Shown: piece after piece, positions 9,534-18,648 of the stretch
Numbering within the stretch: the stretch's first letter is position 1
Layout: each line of letters begins with the position of its first letter
Source: Pseudomonas sp. NKUCC02_KPG
Lineage (GTDB): Bacteria; Pseudomonadota; Gammaproteobacteria; Pseudomonadales; Pseudomonadaceae
DNA length: 64,000 nucleotides
Direction: 5' to 3'
NCBI RefSeq assembly: GCF_019345465.1
Contig: NZ_JAHKRC010000008.1
Span: 178,548 to 242,547, forward strand
The notes under the pieces: generated by a model
Databases searched by the model: none
What the model was told of the DNA's origin: nothing
The model's input: only the letters and a program-made list of their open reading frames with translations
Position numbers and translations under genes: made by a program

Positions 9534-10044
9534 AATATGTCGTGCATGCTCTTTTTTTATTATTGAAGGGCGGTTTATTGTTGTTTTTGGAACTCACCCT
9601 TTACTGCGTTTTTTTGCGATCCCCATCCGGGATCAAGAGCAAACGTATTTTTTTGAGCGCTGATCCACTTTCATCACGGGCTATCAAACCTGTGATCCAA
9701 CCTGTGCGGGTGCTACCTGAAGGTAGTTTTATTATTCTCTGCCCGGTTGCGAGGTGGTTTTTAGGCGCCTCGGAAAAGTAAACCTTCTCCAAAAAAATCT
9801 GTTAGCTGCGTCTCTGCCGTGTTGTTTTTGTTATGTCAGAGTCGTTTCGTATTGTTTTTATTATGTTGCTGCGGTTTTTATTCTTGTTATGCCATAGAGA
9901 TAGCAGGAGCCGTGCCAACTTTTAAAAATCCTTATAAATCAAAGGCTTGTATTTCTTTGCAATAAAAAACCGGCCAGTGGGATGGCCGCTTTGTTTCCGT
10001 GTTACTCGTTTGTGGGGAGGTGAGGTAACACCATGGAACACTTT
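9534..10044. other. AT-rich gene-free stretch between synthetase and liuE
   Basis: About 510 bases with runs of seven T or A (near 9549, 9609, 9650, 9791), clearly richer in A+T than its surroundings. Two near-identical 14-mers, TTGTTTTTGTTATG (9822-9835) and TTGTTTTTATTATG (9852-9865), lie 30 bp apart. A hairpin CGGCCA-GTGGGA-TGGCCG lies at about 9971-9988. No open frame has both a ribosome site and a recognisable product. The stretch separates liuE-liuR from liuABCD. Confidence 0.5.
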
Positions 10045-10941
10045 TTAGCCCTGGCGGGCCTTTGCTACCCGTGACCCGGTAACACGTCCCAGCACGTTGC
10101 AGATGTGCTCGCCTGCTAGGAGCAGCTTGTCCATGTCGACTCCGGTTTCGATGCCCATGCCATTGAGCATGTACAGCACATCTTCCGTGGCCACGTTACC
10201 GCTGGCGCCCTTGGCGTAAGGGCAACCGCCGAGCCCGGCGATGGAACTGTCGAACACGGCAATGCCTTCTTGCAGGCTGGCGTAGATATTCACCAGCGCC
10301 TGACCGTAGGTGTCGTGAAAATGTCCGGCGAGTTTTTCCCGTGGTACGTAAGCCGTTACAGCTTCAAACAGGGTGCGCGTGGCCGTTGGTGTTCCGGTGC
10401 CGATGGTGTCGCCCAGCGACACCTCGTAGCAGCCCATGGCGTACAACTCGTTGGCCACCTGTGCCACCTGTTGCGCGCTGACCTGACCTTCATAGGGGCA
10501 CCCGAGCACGCAGGATACATAGCCGCGCACGCTGATGCCGTGCTGTCGGGCGGCCTCGATAATGGGGATAAAGCGCGCCAGGCTTTCGCTGATCGAGCAA
10601 TTGATGTTGCGCTGCGAGAACGCCTCGGAAGCGGCTGCAAATACCGCCACTTCTTTTACGCCTGCCGCCACGGCATCTTCAAACCCGCGCATGTTGGGCG
10701 CCAGTGCTCCGTAGACCACGCCCGCCTTGCGGCGGATTTGCGCAAAGACTTCGGCCGATCCGGCCATTTGCGGCACCCACTTGGGCGACACAAAGCTGCC
10801 GACTTCGATATAGCCCAACCCGGCATCAGTCAGGGCGTCAACCAGTTGCACCTTGTCAGCGACGCTGATGGGCAGGGCTTCATTTTGCAAACCGTCGCGC
10901 GGGCCAACTTCGATCAGGCGCACATGGGTTGGAAGTGTCAT
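10045..10941 (-). CDS. liuE: Hydroxymethylglutaryl-CoA lyase
   Basis: A 298-residue HMG-CoA lyase. The N-terminal motif VGPRDGLQNE and the active-site loop GLGGCPYAKGASGNVATED with the catalytic Cys are both present, as is the metal-binding GHFHDTYG. It cleaves HMG-CoA to acetyl-CoA and acetoacetate, the last step of leucine catabolism. An upstream in-frame ATG at 11016 would add 25 residues that run into the REP-like palindrome, so the start at 10941 (MTLPTHVRLIEVG) is preferred. It follows liuR on the same strand but is split from liuABCD. Confidence 0.94.
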   Translation of the reverse strand: MTLPTHVRLIEVGPRDGLQNEALPISVADKVQLVDALTDAGLGYIEVGSFVSPKWVPQMAGSAEVFAQIRRKAGVVYGALAPNMRGFEDAVAAGVKEVAVFAAASEAFSQRNINCSISESLARFIPIIEAARQHGISVRGYVSCVLGCPYEGQVSAQQVAQVANELYAMGCYEVSLGDTIGTGTPTATRTLFEAVTAYVPREKLAGHFHDTYGQALVNIYASLQEGIAVFDSSIAGLGGCPYAKGASGNVATEDVLYMLNGMGIETGVDMDKLLLAGEHICNVLGRVTGSRVAKARQG

Positions 10942-10968
10942 GGGGGTCACCTTCTGCGAGTAGTTACC

Positions 10969-11046
10969 CTTCAGTGGGAGCGGGCCTGTTCGCGATGGCA
11001 TCGATGCAGTCCGCATGATGTACCGCGTCGCCCGCTTCCACTGAAG
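10969..11046. repeat. Long REP-type inverted repeat between liuR and liuE
   Basis: 17-bp arms, CTTCAGTGGGAGCGGGC (10969-10985) and GCCCGCTTCCACTGAAG (11030-11046), match with one mismatch around a 44-base loop. The arms are of the Pseudomonas REP type. Lying inside the presumed liuR-liuE transcript, it may affect mRNA stability or read-through. Confidence 0.75.
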
Positions 11047-11056
11047 GTATCAGCGT

Positions 11057-11455
11057 CTAATGGGGTATCTGGCTTTGCAGCGTCTGTTCCAGCGCCTGGA
11101 GACACCGCTCTTCAGCGGTATCGAGTTCCAGTTGCATCTGCTGGATATCCAGTAACTGTTGTTCAAGCTGCTCGCGGCGTTCGGCAATCTTGGCCAGCAT
11201 GCTGTTGAGTTGCTTTTGGTTGCCGCTGGTGGGGTCGTAAAGCTCAATCAGCTCGCGGCATTCGGCCAGGGAAAAACCAATGCGCTTGCCGCGCAGGATC
11301 AATTTCAGGCTGACTTTGTCCCGAGCGCTGTACACCCGCTCCTGGCCGCGTCGTTCAGGGGCGAGCAGCCCTTGTTCTTCATAAAAACGAATGGCACGGG
11401 TGGTGATGTCGAGCTCGCGGGCAAGGTCGGAAATACTGTACGTCTGGCTGCTCAT
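11057..11455 (-). CDS. liuR: MerR-family regulator of leucine/isovalerate catabolism
   Basis: A 132-residue MerR protein with the N-terminal winged HTH (YSISDLARELDITTRAIRFYEEQGLL) and a C-terminal coiled coil (residues about 80-125). No Cys cluster for metals is present, as expected for the LiuR branch. In other proteobacteria LiuR controls liu genes; here it sits upstream of liuE, and matching operators occur before liuA and before its own gene. Confidence 0.92.
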   Translation of the reverse strand: MSSQTYSISDLARELDITTRAIRFYEEQGLLAPERRGQERVYSARDKVSLKLILRGKRIGFSLAECRELIELYDPTSGNQKQLNSMLAKIAERREQLEQQLLDIQQMQLELDTAEERCLQALEQTLQSQIPH

Positions 11456-11481
11456 GGGCGGGCTCTGGAAAATTCGTATTC

Positions 11482-12447
11482 TTAAACTAATGGCTGGTTG
11501 ACGTTTACGTCAAGCAAGCTGGCAGCGCAGGATTTCTTTTCCAGGGTTGCCTGCTGCTGGCACAGTTCGATCAGTTGCTCGCGCATCCAGCGATTTGCCG
11601 GGTCTTGTTCGGTGCTTTCGTGCCAGTACAAATGGGTTTCCACGTTGGGGAGTTCATTGAGTGGCAAGGGCACAAAGTGCAAGGCATGGCGGCGGGCAAA
11701 GCGTTCGGGCACGGTCATCACCATGTCGGTCTGTTGCAGCACATTGGAAGCCATCAGGTAATGCTGGGAGCGCAAGGTGACTTTGCGTTGCAGGCCCATT
11801 TTGCCCAGCGCCAGGTCCACCTCACCCAGGCCATTGCGACGGGTCGAGATATGAATATGGGACATGGCCAGATAGTCATCCAGGGACAGGGTGGTCTGAC
11901 TGGCTAACGGATGGCCTTGACGCATGGCGCACACGTACCGGTCTTCCATCAACTTGACGTGGCGCACCTGGGGATCGGTATTGAGCGGTGCATCCACCGC
12001 AAAATCCAGACGTCCGGCAGCAAGATCGCTAGTGGTCTCTCGTCGATGGGACAGAAAACTCTCGATCACCACCGAGGGTGCTTGACGCCGCAGACGCTGA
12101 AACAGTGGCGGCAAAATGACCGCCTCGGTCAGGTCCGTCATGCTGATGCGGTAGGTCTTGTTGGCTTGCAGGGGGTTGAAGGTGCGGCTTTCTTGCACTG
12201 ACACGCGCAAAAGCGCCAAGGCACTGCGCACCGGGCTGATGATGTTCTGCGCCATCGGCGTTGGCACCATGCCTTGGGCCGTGCGTACGAACAGCGGGTC
12301 GTTGAAACTCTCGCGCAATCGCGCCAGCGCGTTGGACACGGCAGGCTGAGTGATACCGATGATTTGCCCGGCGCGGGTCAGGTTGGCTTCGGTGTAGATG
12401 GCGTCGAAGACGACAAACAGATTGAGATCAACCTTGTTCAGATTCAT
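11482..12447 (-). CDS. LysR-family transcriptional regulator
   Basis: A 321-residue LysR protein of the NodD-like branch. The N-terminal winged HTH reads LFVVFDAIYTEANLTRAGQIIGITQPAVSNALARLRE; the rest is the periplasmic-binding-like effector domain. It is divergent from an acyl-CoA dehydrogenase gene and probably controls it across the 155-bp AT-rich intergenic region (12448-12602). Its last codons contain the LiuR operator, and only 26 bp separate it from liuR. Confidence 0.88.
   Translation of the reverse strand: MNLNKVDLNLFVVFDAIYTEANLTRAGQIIGITQPAVSNALARLRESFNDPLFVRTAQGMVPTPMAQNIISPVRSALALLRVSVQESRTFNPLQANKTYRISMTDLTEAVILPPLFQRLRRQAPSVVIESFLSHRRETTSDLAAGRLDFAVDAPLNTDPQVRHVKLMEDRYVCAMRQGHPLASQTTLSLDDYLAMSHIHISTRRNGLGEVDLALGKMGLQRKVTLRSQHYLMASNVLQQTDMVMTVPERFARRHALHFVPLPLNELPNVETHLYWHESTEQDPANRWMREQLIELCQQQATLEKKSCAASLLDVNVNQPLV
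11498..11513. promoter_or_regulatory. LiuR-type operator upstream of liuR, inside the lysR 3' end
   Basis: TTGACGTTTACGTCAA is an almost perfect ACGT-ACGT dyad, matching the 7598/7640 sites except at the centre. It lies 43-58 bp upstream of the liuR ATG, consistent with autoregulation. It is also coding sequence: it encodes part of the C-terminal LLDVNVNQPLV of the upstream LysR protein. Confidence 0.75.
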
Positions 12448-12602
12448 GGCGCTTGGCTCTTATTGTCAGGGGCGGTGACACGGGCGAATCATATATTGCT
12501 TATGAATGGTAATACACGCAGTTAATAGGTGGCGCAAATAAAGGGTGGCTGCTCTAGCATCGGGCATCACTTTTCGACATTCCCGGTAGAAGGTAGCCAC
12601 CT

Positions 12603-13802
12603 ATGGATTTCGCTTATTCCCCGAAAGTTCAGGCACTGCGCGAGCGTGTGACAGCGTTTATGGACGCCCATGTCTACCCGGCGGAGGCGATTTTCGAGCA
12701 GCAGGTGGCTGCAGGCGACCGCTGGCAGCCGACCGCGATCATGGAAGAGTTGAAACTCAAGGCCCGTGCCGAAGGCCTGTGGAATCTGTTTCTGCCCGAG
12801 TCCGAGCGGGGCGCCGGTTTGACCAACCTGGAATACGCCCCCTTGGCTGAAATCATGGGCCGCTCGATGCTGGGTTCCGAACCGTTCAATTGCTCGGCGC
12901 CTGATACCGGCAACATGGAAGTGCTGGTGCGCTATGCCAGTGATGCACAAAAAAAACAGTGGCTGGACCCGTTGCTACGTGGCGAAATTCGCTCGGCGTT
13001 CGCCATGACCGAGCCGGACGTGGCGTCATCGGATGCAACCAACATGGCAGCCCGCGCTGTGCGCGAGGGTGACGAGTGGGTGATCAATGGCCGCAAATGG
13101 TGGACTTCCGGCGCCTGTGACCCACGCTGCAAAATCATGATCTTCATGGGCTTGAGCAATCCTGAGAACCCGCGTCATCAGCAGCACTCGATGATCCTGG
13201 TGCCCGTTGACACACCCGGAGTGAACATCGTGCGGCCACTGCCGGTGTTCGGTTACGACGATGCACCCCACGGGCACGCTGAAGTGTTGTTTGAAAACGT
13301 GCGAGTGCCCTGCGAAAACGTCTTGCTGGGTGAGGGCCGGGGGTTTGAAATTGCTCAGGGTCGTCTCGGCCCCGGACGTATTCATCACTGCATGCGCTCC
13401 ATCGGCATGGCCGAGCGGGCATTGGAGTTGATGTGCAAACGCGCCCTGAAGCGCACGGCGTTTGGCAAACCGCTGGCACGCCTGGGGGCCAATATCGATA
13501 AAATCGCCGACTCGCGCATGGAAATCGATATGGCGCGGCTGTTGACGCTCAAGGCCGCCTACATGATGGACACCGTGGGCAACAAGGTGGCGAAAAGCGA
13601 AATCGCCCAGATCAAGGTTATCGCCCCGAATGTTGCCTTGAACGTCATCGACCGGGCGATTCAGATTCATGGCGGGGCCGGGGTGTCGGGAGATTTCCCC
13701 CTGGCCTACATGTACGCCATGCAGCGCACGTTACGCCTGGCCGATGGCCCGGATGAGGTACACCGTGCGGCGGTGGGCAAATTTGAGCTGGACAAGTGGT
13801 AA
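12603..13802 (+). CDS. Acyl-CoA dehydrogenase (ACAD10/11-like)
   Basis: A 399-residue flavoprotein. Visible are [18 protein letters not shown] and [18 protein letters not shown] in the middle and [22 protein letters not shown] near the C-terminus, a pattern closer to ACAD10/11-type enzymes than to short-chain ACADs. AAGG precedes the ATG by nine bases. The substrate is unknown; divergence from the LysR gene suggests inducible expression with some acyl-CoA. Confidence 0.9.
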   Translation: MDFAYSPKVQALRERVTAFMDAHVYPAEAIFEQQVAAGDRWQPTAIMEELKLKARAEGLWNLFLPESERGAGLTNLEYAPLAEIMGRSMLGSEPFNCSAPDTGNMEVLVRYASDAQKKQWLDPLLRGEIRSAFAMTEPDVASSDATNMAARAVREGDEWVINGRKWWTSGACDPRCKIMIFMGLSNPENPRHQQHSMILVPVDTPGVNIVRPLPVFGYDDAPHGHAEVLFENVRVPCENVLLGEGRGFEIAQGRLGPGRIHHCMRSIGMAERALELMCKRALKRTAFGKPLARLGANIDKIADSRMEIDMARLLTLKAAYMMDTVGNKVAKSEIAQIKVIAPNVALNVIDRAIQIHGGAGVSGDFPLAYMYAMQRTLRLADGPDEVHRAAVGKFELDKW

Positions 13803-13828
13803 TCAGGTTTCTGCCGGAGGGAGTCTGG

Positions 13829-15136
13829 TCAATATACCCACACCTCAACCCGACGATTCTTGATGCGGCCCTCATCTTCGGTGTTGGCCGCCACGGGCAT
13901 TTGCTGACCGTAACCATGAATTTCGCGCAGTATCACGCCGCTTTTAACCAGCTCGCGGCGCACGGCCATTGCCCGCAATTTTGACAGCAGTTGTGCCCGC
14001 TCGGGATCGTCCTTGGCATCGCCAAAACCCACCAGCGTCACCTGATTGATCATCTTCTCGTGGGTCTTCAAGTAGTCGATGACTCGCAGCAAGTCCTGGC
14101 GCGCCTTGTTGTCCAGTGATGCACTGCCTTCTTCAAAGCGAAAGTTGACCGTCAGGCGCTGGGCCTGCCTGGTCAGCGTCCGGTACTGCGCGGGCATATG
14201 GGCACCGGGCAGAACACGTGCGGCCTGCACGCTTTGGGCGACGAAGCCGTTCTGCGCGACGATGGCCTGACCCTGCGGGCTTTGGGTGAACGTCACCAGC
14301 GCCCTGGCCCAAGGGTTGCTGGAGGAGGGCGGCAAGTAAAAGAACAGTCGTCGCGACAAGGGGTAGTCCTCGCTGGCGATCAGGCTGGAGAGCGGCAACA
14401 TGGGCTGGGATGCACCGTCGACGATGGCGACGGCTTTGGCTTGGCGGATATAAGGCAGGCCGATGAAACCGATGGCCTGGGGGTCGTGGCTCACGGCATC
14501 CGATAGCTGCTCGCTGGATTCGAAGCGCTGCGCGGTGCGGCTCAGGGCGAGCCTGTTGCGGTTCAGTACCAACTCTTTAAACGTGTCCCAGGTGCCGGAC
14601 TGTTCATCCCGGGCATACAGGTGGATCGTGCCGCCGACACCGCCCACTTGTTCCCAGCGGTTGATCTGGCCGCTGAAAACCTGTGCCAGTTGTTCGGTAT
14701 TGAGCTGATTCAGCGGGTTGCGCGGGTGAAGAATAATCGCCAGGCCGTCGATGGCGATGACTTGCTCGGCGTCCGGGCTTTTCAAGTCCCCGAGGCGTTC
14801 GAGGTCGACCAGTTCACGGTCCTTGATGGGCCGAGATGAGGCCACCAGATCCGCTTGGCCGGCTGCAAGGGCAGTGAAGCCGGTGCCAGAACCGTGAGCT
14901 GCGACATCCACACGAATCTGCTGACCCTGGGCGTTGGTGCCGACAATGCTGTGCTCGTTGGGAGGCATGACCGGGACGCTGTGGATGTCGTGCAGACCTT
15001 GCTCGGCCAGCATGGCTGCCACCAGTGATGGCCCGAGGTTGGCACCGATAGTGTTGGAGCCCTGGATCCGCAAGTCTGCAGCGATGGCCAGGGTGGCCAT
15101 CGTGCATAACAGGGTCAACGACATAAAGCGCAGCAT
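13829..15136 (-). CDS. PstS-like phosphate-binding domain fused to OmpA C-terminal domain
   Basis: A 435-residue exported protein with signal peptide MLRFMSLTLLCTMATLAIAA. Residues about 22-300 resemble PstS-type substrate-binding proteins (LRIQGSNTIGANLGP, GSGTGFTALAAGQADLVASS, ARDEQSGTWDTFKELVL). The C-terminal 110 residues form an OmpA-like peptidoglycan-binding domain ending in GRIKNRRVEVWV. It probably is a wall-anchored periplasmic anion-binding protein. No pst transport genes are adjacent. The start at 15136 follows GGAAGG; an earlier frame to 15160 lacks one. Confidence 0.85.
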   Translation of the reverse strand: MLRFMSLTLLCTMATLAIAADLRIQGSNTIGANLGPSLVAAMLAEQGLHDIHSVPVMPPNEHSIVGTNAQGQQIRVDVAAHGSGTGFTALAAGQADLVASSRPIKDRELVDLERLGDLKSPDAEQVIAIDGLAIILHPRNPLNQLNTEQLAQVFSGQINRWEQVGGVGGTIHLYARDEQSGTWDTFKELVLNRNRLALSRTAQRFESSEQLSDAVSHDPQAIGFIGLPYIRQAKAVAIVDGASQPMLPLSSLIASEDYPLSRRLFFYLPPSSSNPWARALVTFTQSPQGQAIVAQNGFVAQSVQAARVLPGAHMPAQYRTLTRQAQRLTVNFRFEEGSASLDNKARQDLLRVIDYLKTHEKMINQVTLVGFGDAKDDPERAQLLSKLRAMAVRRELVKSGVILREIHGYGQQMPVAANTEDEGRIKNRRVEVWVY

Positions 15137-15225
15137 TGAGGGGCACCTTCCTGGAGCCATAGAAATGTCTGCAATTTAAGTCAGGAACGTTTCAAGCCGA
15201 TGACACAAAGTTCCGGGATTGTGGG

Positions 15226-16038
15226 TCAGCTCAATTCCAGCCAGATCGGCGCATGGTCTGACGGTTTTTCCATGCCGCGCAGGTCGTAGTCGACGCCTGC
15301 TGCCTTGATTCGTGGCACCAGCCCCTGGGAGGCAAGGATCACGTCAATGCGCAGGCCACGCTTGGGCTCGTCTTCAAAGCCGCGGCTGCGGTAGTCAAAC
15401 CAGCTGAAACGGTCGGCCACATCCGGATGCAGGTAGCGGAAGCTGTCTACCAATCCCCAACCCTTGAGGCGCTCCAGCCATTCGCGCTCTTCCGGCAAAA
15501 AGCTGCACTTGCCGGTTTTCAGCCAGCGCTTGGCGTTGTCCGGGCCAATGCCGATATCACAGTCTTGTGGCGAAATATTGATGTCGCCCATCACCACCAA
15601 CGGTTGTTCGTTGCTGAACCGGCTTTCGAGCAACTGCTGCAGGTCGCTGTAGAAACGCTGTTTGGCCGGGAACTTGGTAGGGTGATCGCGGCTTTCGCCC
15701 TGTGGGAAGTAACCATTCATGATGGTGACGGGTTGGCCGTTTTCGTCAGCGAAAGTGCCCCAGATAAAACGCCGCTGTGCGTCTTCTTCATCGCTGGCAA
15801 AGCCTTTGTGCAATTCCAGGGGCGCCTGACGCGAGAGCAGGGCCACGCCGTAATGGCCTTTTTGGCCATGGTAGTGAACGTGGTAGCCCAGCGCTTCGAT
15901 GTCGGCGAGGGGGAACTGGTCGTCATGGACTTTGGTTTCTTGCAGGCCGATCACGTCAGGCTGATGTTTCTCGATCAGCGCTGCCAGCTGATGCGGCCGA
16001 GCGCGCAGGCCATTGATGTTGAATGAAACGATTTTCAT
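15226..16038 (-). CDS. xthA: Exodeoxyribonuclease III
   Basis: A 270-residue AP endonuclease/exonuclease of standard length. Motifs are [14 protein letters not shown], the metal-binding Glu in [26 protein letters not shown] and the terminal catalytic [12 protein letters not shown]. It repairs abasic sites and 3'-blocked ends in DNA. Monocistronic in appearance. Confidence 0.95.
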   Translation of the reverse strand: MKIVSFNINGLRARPHQLAALIEKHQPDVIGLQETKVHDDQFPLADIEALGYHVHYHGQKGHYGVALLSRQAPLELHKGFASDEEDAQRRFIWGTFADENGQPVTIMNGYFPQGESRDHPTKFPAKQRFYSDLQQLLESRFSNEQPLVVMGDINISPQDCDIGIGPDNAKRWLKTGKCSFLPEEREWLERLKGWGLVDSFRYLHPDVADRFSWFDYRSRGFEDEPKRGLRIDVILASQGLVPRIKAAGVDYDLRGMEKPSDHAPIWLELS

Positions 16039-16205
16039 GGGCGGGCAGTCCTGAGCAAAACTGCGATGCTAGCTGCCAGCGTGCAGTAGGGCAAATGCAC
16101 TGCTAACGTAGGATGCACTTGGCCATGATTGAACTGTTGTGGCCCTCGGGGGTTCGTACCCATTGGAAGCGCCGCTATTGAGGCCGCGCCGGGGAGGTTG
16201 ATCGC

Positions 16206-16856
16206 ATGACGCAAACGTCGAACGCCACCAGTCAGATTCAGTTGCTCGACAGTGGTTATTCAAGAGAAGCGCGTTCCTTGCTGTATCAGGCTTATCGCCA
16301 TGAGCCGACGTTTCGCTTTCTGTTCAACGCCGAGCGCAGTGGTTACGAGCAGCGGGTTCGGGCTACGGTGCGGGAGTTGGTCAAACAGCATTTTCTGCAG
16401 GATTTGCCAGCGCTGGGGTTGCTGGTGGACGACCGTCTGTTGGGCATTGCTCTGATTGCCCCACCGCAACGGCGCCTGGGTATCACTGAAAGCTGGGCGT
16501 GGCAGTTGCGTATGGTGCTCAGTACCGGCTTGAACTGTACGAGGCGCTATCTGGCCTATCACGAGGCGGTGCAGGCCTGCGTTCCGGGGGATGCGGTGCA
16601 TATGCTGCCGTTGGTGGGGATTCACCCCGAGTTCCAGGGTAAGCACTACGGTGAACAGTTGCTTGAAGCGGTGCATAACTGGTGCGCCGAGGATGAGCAT
16701 TCCGAAGGCGTGGTACTCGACACCGGCAACCCGCATTACCTGGAGTTCTACAAACGCCAGGGCTATGTGGAAATCGGTGAAGTTGCCATTGGGCCCGTTG
16801 TAGAACATGTGTTCTTCCATGCCAATCCGCAGGTGTCGCATACAGCAACGGCCTGA
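16206..16856 (+). CDS. GNAT-family N-acetyltransferase
   Basis: A 216-residue protein with a GNAT fold: LPLVGIHPEFQGKHYGEQLLEAVHNW is the acetyl-CoA-binding signature, followed by GVVLDTGNPHYLEFYKRQGYVEIGE. A GGGGAGG ribosome site lies about nine bases before the ATG. The substrate is not evident. It precedes tamA by 64 bp, with no obvious link in function. Confidence 0.85.
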   Translation: MTQTSNATSQIQLLDSGYSREARSLLYQAYRHEPTFRFLFNAERSGYEQRVRATVRELVKQHFLQDLPALGLLVDDRLLGIALIAPPQRRLGITESWAWQLRMVLSTGLNCTRRYLAYHEAVQACVPGDAVHMLPLVGIHPEFQGKHYGEQLLEAVHNWCAEDEHSEGVVLDTGNPHYLEFYKRQGYVEIGEVAIGPVVEHVFFHANPQVSHTATA

Positions 16857-16920
16857 AGACGAAATTTTTGCCCGTTGGCGCGCTCTATGAGCCCCCCAGC
16901 CCGTGATAGCATCCGCGCCT

Positions 16921-18648
16921 ATGAAGTTCTCAGGAAGATTTACCAGTGGTGTTGTCCTGCTGCTCAGCAGCTTTGCGGTGTCTGCCCAAAGCGAGTTGGT
17001 GGTCAGAGTCAAACCGGCAAACGATGCCCTCAAGGCCAACGTGGAAGGCTACATAGGCAGTCTCGGTGATCGTGACGAGAAAGCGTTATTGCGCTTTCAA
17101 CGTGGCGCTCAGGAGCAGGCCCTCAAAGCTTCCCAGGCCTTGGGCTACTACCATCCCTCTATAGAAGCCGAGGTCAAACCCGGCGATCCGCCGCGTCTGG
17201 TGTTGAGCATTGATCCCGGCGAGCCGGTGCATCTGCGCAACGTCAACGTGCGCGTCGAAGGCCCGGCAGCCGCTCTTAAAGCCTTTCAAATTCCGGCCAG
17301 TGATGATCTGAAACCGGGTGCGGTGCTCAATCAGGGCAATTACGAAGACGCCAAGCGAATGATTCAAAACCGTGCCCTGCGTTACGGTTTTTTCAACGGC
17401 AAATTTACTCAGCACGAACTTCTGGTCGATCCCAAGGGCGGGTTTGCGGATATCAATCTGGTCTACGAAAGCGGGCCGCGTTTTTTGCTTGGCAAAGTCA
17501 CTTTTGCGGGCGATGCACCTTTTGACCAAACCCTGCTGGACCGCATGGTGCCTTTCAAGCCGGACACCCCTTACGACTCTGAACTGGTCGCCGAACTCAA
17601 TCAGAACCTGCAAAGCAGTGGGTATTTTGAAGTCGTGCGCGTCGATGCCGCGCCCAGTACCGCAGTGGGGCAAGTGATTCCGATTGATGTTGATCTGGAA
17701 ACCCGCAAGCCGCGCACCATGACCCTGGGCCTTGGCTATTCGACCGACACCGGAGCCCGTGGCAAAGCCAGCTGGATGCGCCATTGGGGCAATCCCCGGG
17801 GCGACAGTTATGGCTTTGAATCCGAAATTTCCCAGCCCAAGCAAAACGTCGGCGCCTGGTATGACATTCCGCTGGATCCGCCTTTGACCGACAAGCTGCG
17901 TCTTGCCGCGGGCTATCAAAACGAAGAAATCGCCAACACCGATACCCTGAGCAAACTGCTCACGGTCGGCCCCGAGTGGCACAGCAAACTGGACAACGGC
18001 TGGACGCGAATCGTGTCGCTCAAATGGCAGCACGAAGAATACCGTCTGGGCGACGACTCGGGTCTTAGCACCCTGTTGATGCCGGGTGTCAGCTATTCGG
18101 TATTGCGAAGTGACAACCGTATCGATCCCAGCCACGGCTACAGCGTGGTCACGGAGATGCAAGTGGCCAAGGAGGGGCTGTTGTCCGACACCAACCTGTT
18201 TCACGGCGATGTGAAATTCAAGGCATTGACCACGTTGTGGGACAAACACCGCTTTTTGGGGCGAATTCAGTTTGGCGGCAGCGCCACCAACGGCTACAAG
18301 TCGATTCCGCCGTCACTGCGCTTTTTCGCAGGTGGTGATCAAAGCGTGCGTGGCTATGACTACCAGAGCCTGTCACCGAGAAACGCAGAAGGTGATCGTA
18401 TCGGCGGGCGCTACATGCTGGCCGGCAGTCTCGAATATCAGTATCAGTTCGCCGAAAAATGGCGTTGGGCGACCTTTGTCGATCAGGGCAATGCGTTCAA
18501 TACGCTGGACTTCCCGAGTCTGAAAACCGGGGTCGGCGTGGGTATTCGCTGGATCTCGCCGGTAGGCCCGATTCGTCTGGATCTGGCCCATGCGCTGGAT
18601 GACGATGGCGGTGTTCGTTTGCACTTCTCGATGGGGCCAGAACTGTGA
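16921..18648 (+). CDS. tamA: TamA, outer-membrane BamA-family assembly protein
   Basis: A 575-residue Omp85-family protein. Signal peptide MKFSGRFTSGVVLLLSSFAVSA is followed by POTRA domains (residues about 25-255) and a C-terminal 16-strand barrel containing the Omp85 FAGGDQSVRGYDYQSLSP motif and the FVDQGNAF segment. With TamB it assists insertion of outer-membrane proteins or lipid traffic between membranes. The ATG at 16921 is chosen over GTG 16903 because only it gives a clean signal peptide. It overlaps tamB by four bases. Confidence 0.93.
   Translation: MKFSGRFTSGVVLLLSSFAVSAQSELVVRVKPANDALKANVEGYIGSLGDRDEKALLRFQRGAQEQALKASQALGYYHPSIEAEVKPGDPPRLVLSIDPGEPVHLRNVNVRVEGPAAALKAFQIPASDDLKPGAVLNQGNYEDAKRMIQNRALRYGFFNGKFTQHELLVDPKGGFADINLVYESGPRFLLGKVTFAGDAPFDQTLLDRMVPFKPDTPYDSELVAELNQNLQSSGYFEVVRVDAAPSTAVGQVIPIDVDLETRKPRTMTLGLGYSTDTGARGKASWMRHWGNPRGDSYGFESEISQPKQNVGAWYDIPLDPPLTDKLRLAAGYQNEEIANTDTLSKLLTVGPEWHSKLDNGWTRIVSLKWQHEEYRLGDDSGLSTLLMPGVSYSVLRSDNRIDPSHGYSVVTEMQVAKEGLLSDTNLFHGDVKFKALTTLWDKHRFLGRIQFGGSATNGYKSIPPSLRFFAGGDQSVRGYDYQSLSPRNAEGDRIGGRYMLAGSLEYQYQFAEKWRWATFVDQGNAFNTLDFPSLKTGVGVGIRWISPVGPIRLDLAHALDDDGGVRLHFSMGPEL

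Noticed and set aside
9542..9781. Plus-strand ORF of 79 residues in the same island
   Set aside because: Hydrophobic start arises from T-runs; no ribosome site, no known match.
9601..9792. Minus-strand ORF of 63 residues (basic, KKIRLLLIPDGDRKKTQ end) in the AT-rich island
   Set aside because: It starts at TTG without a ribosome site and overlaps a plus-strand ORF of similar length; no recognisable family.
10969..11046. Possible CRISPR-like or IS end repeats
   Set aside because: The 17-bp arms form a single inverted pair of the REP type; no direct repeat array, no transposase.
17086..18249. Minus-strand ORF of 387 residues opposite tamA
   Set aside because: Antisense shadow; tamA Omp85 features are on the plus strand.
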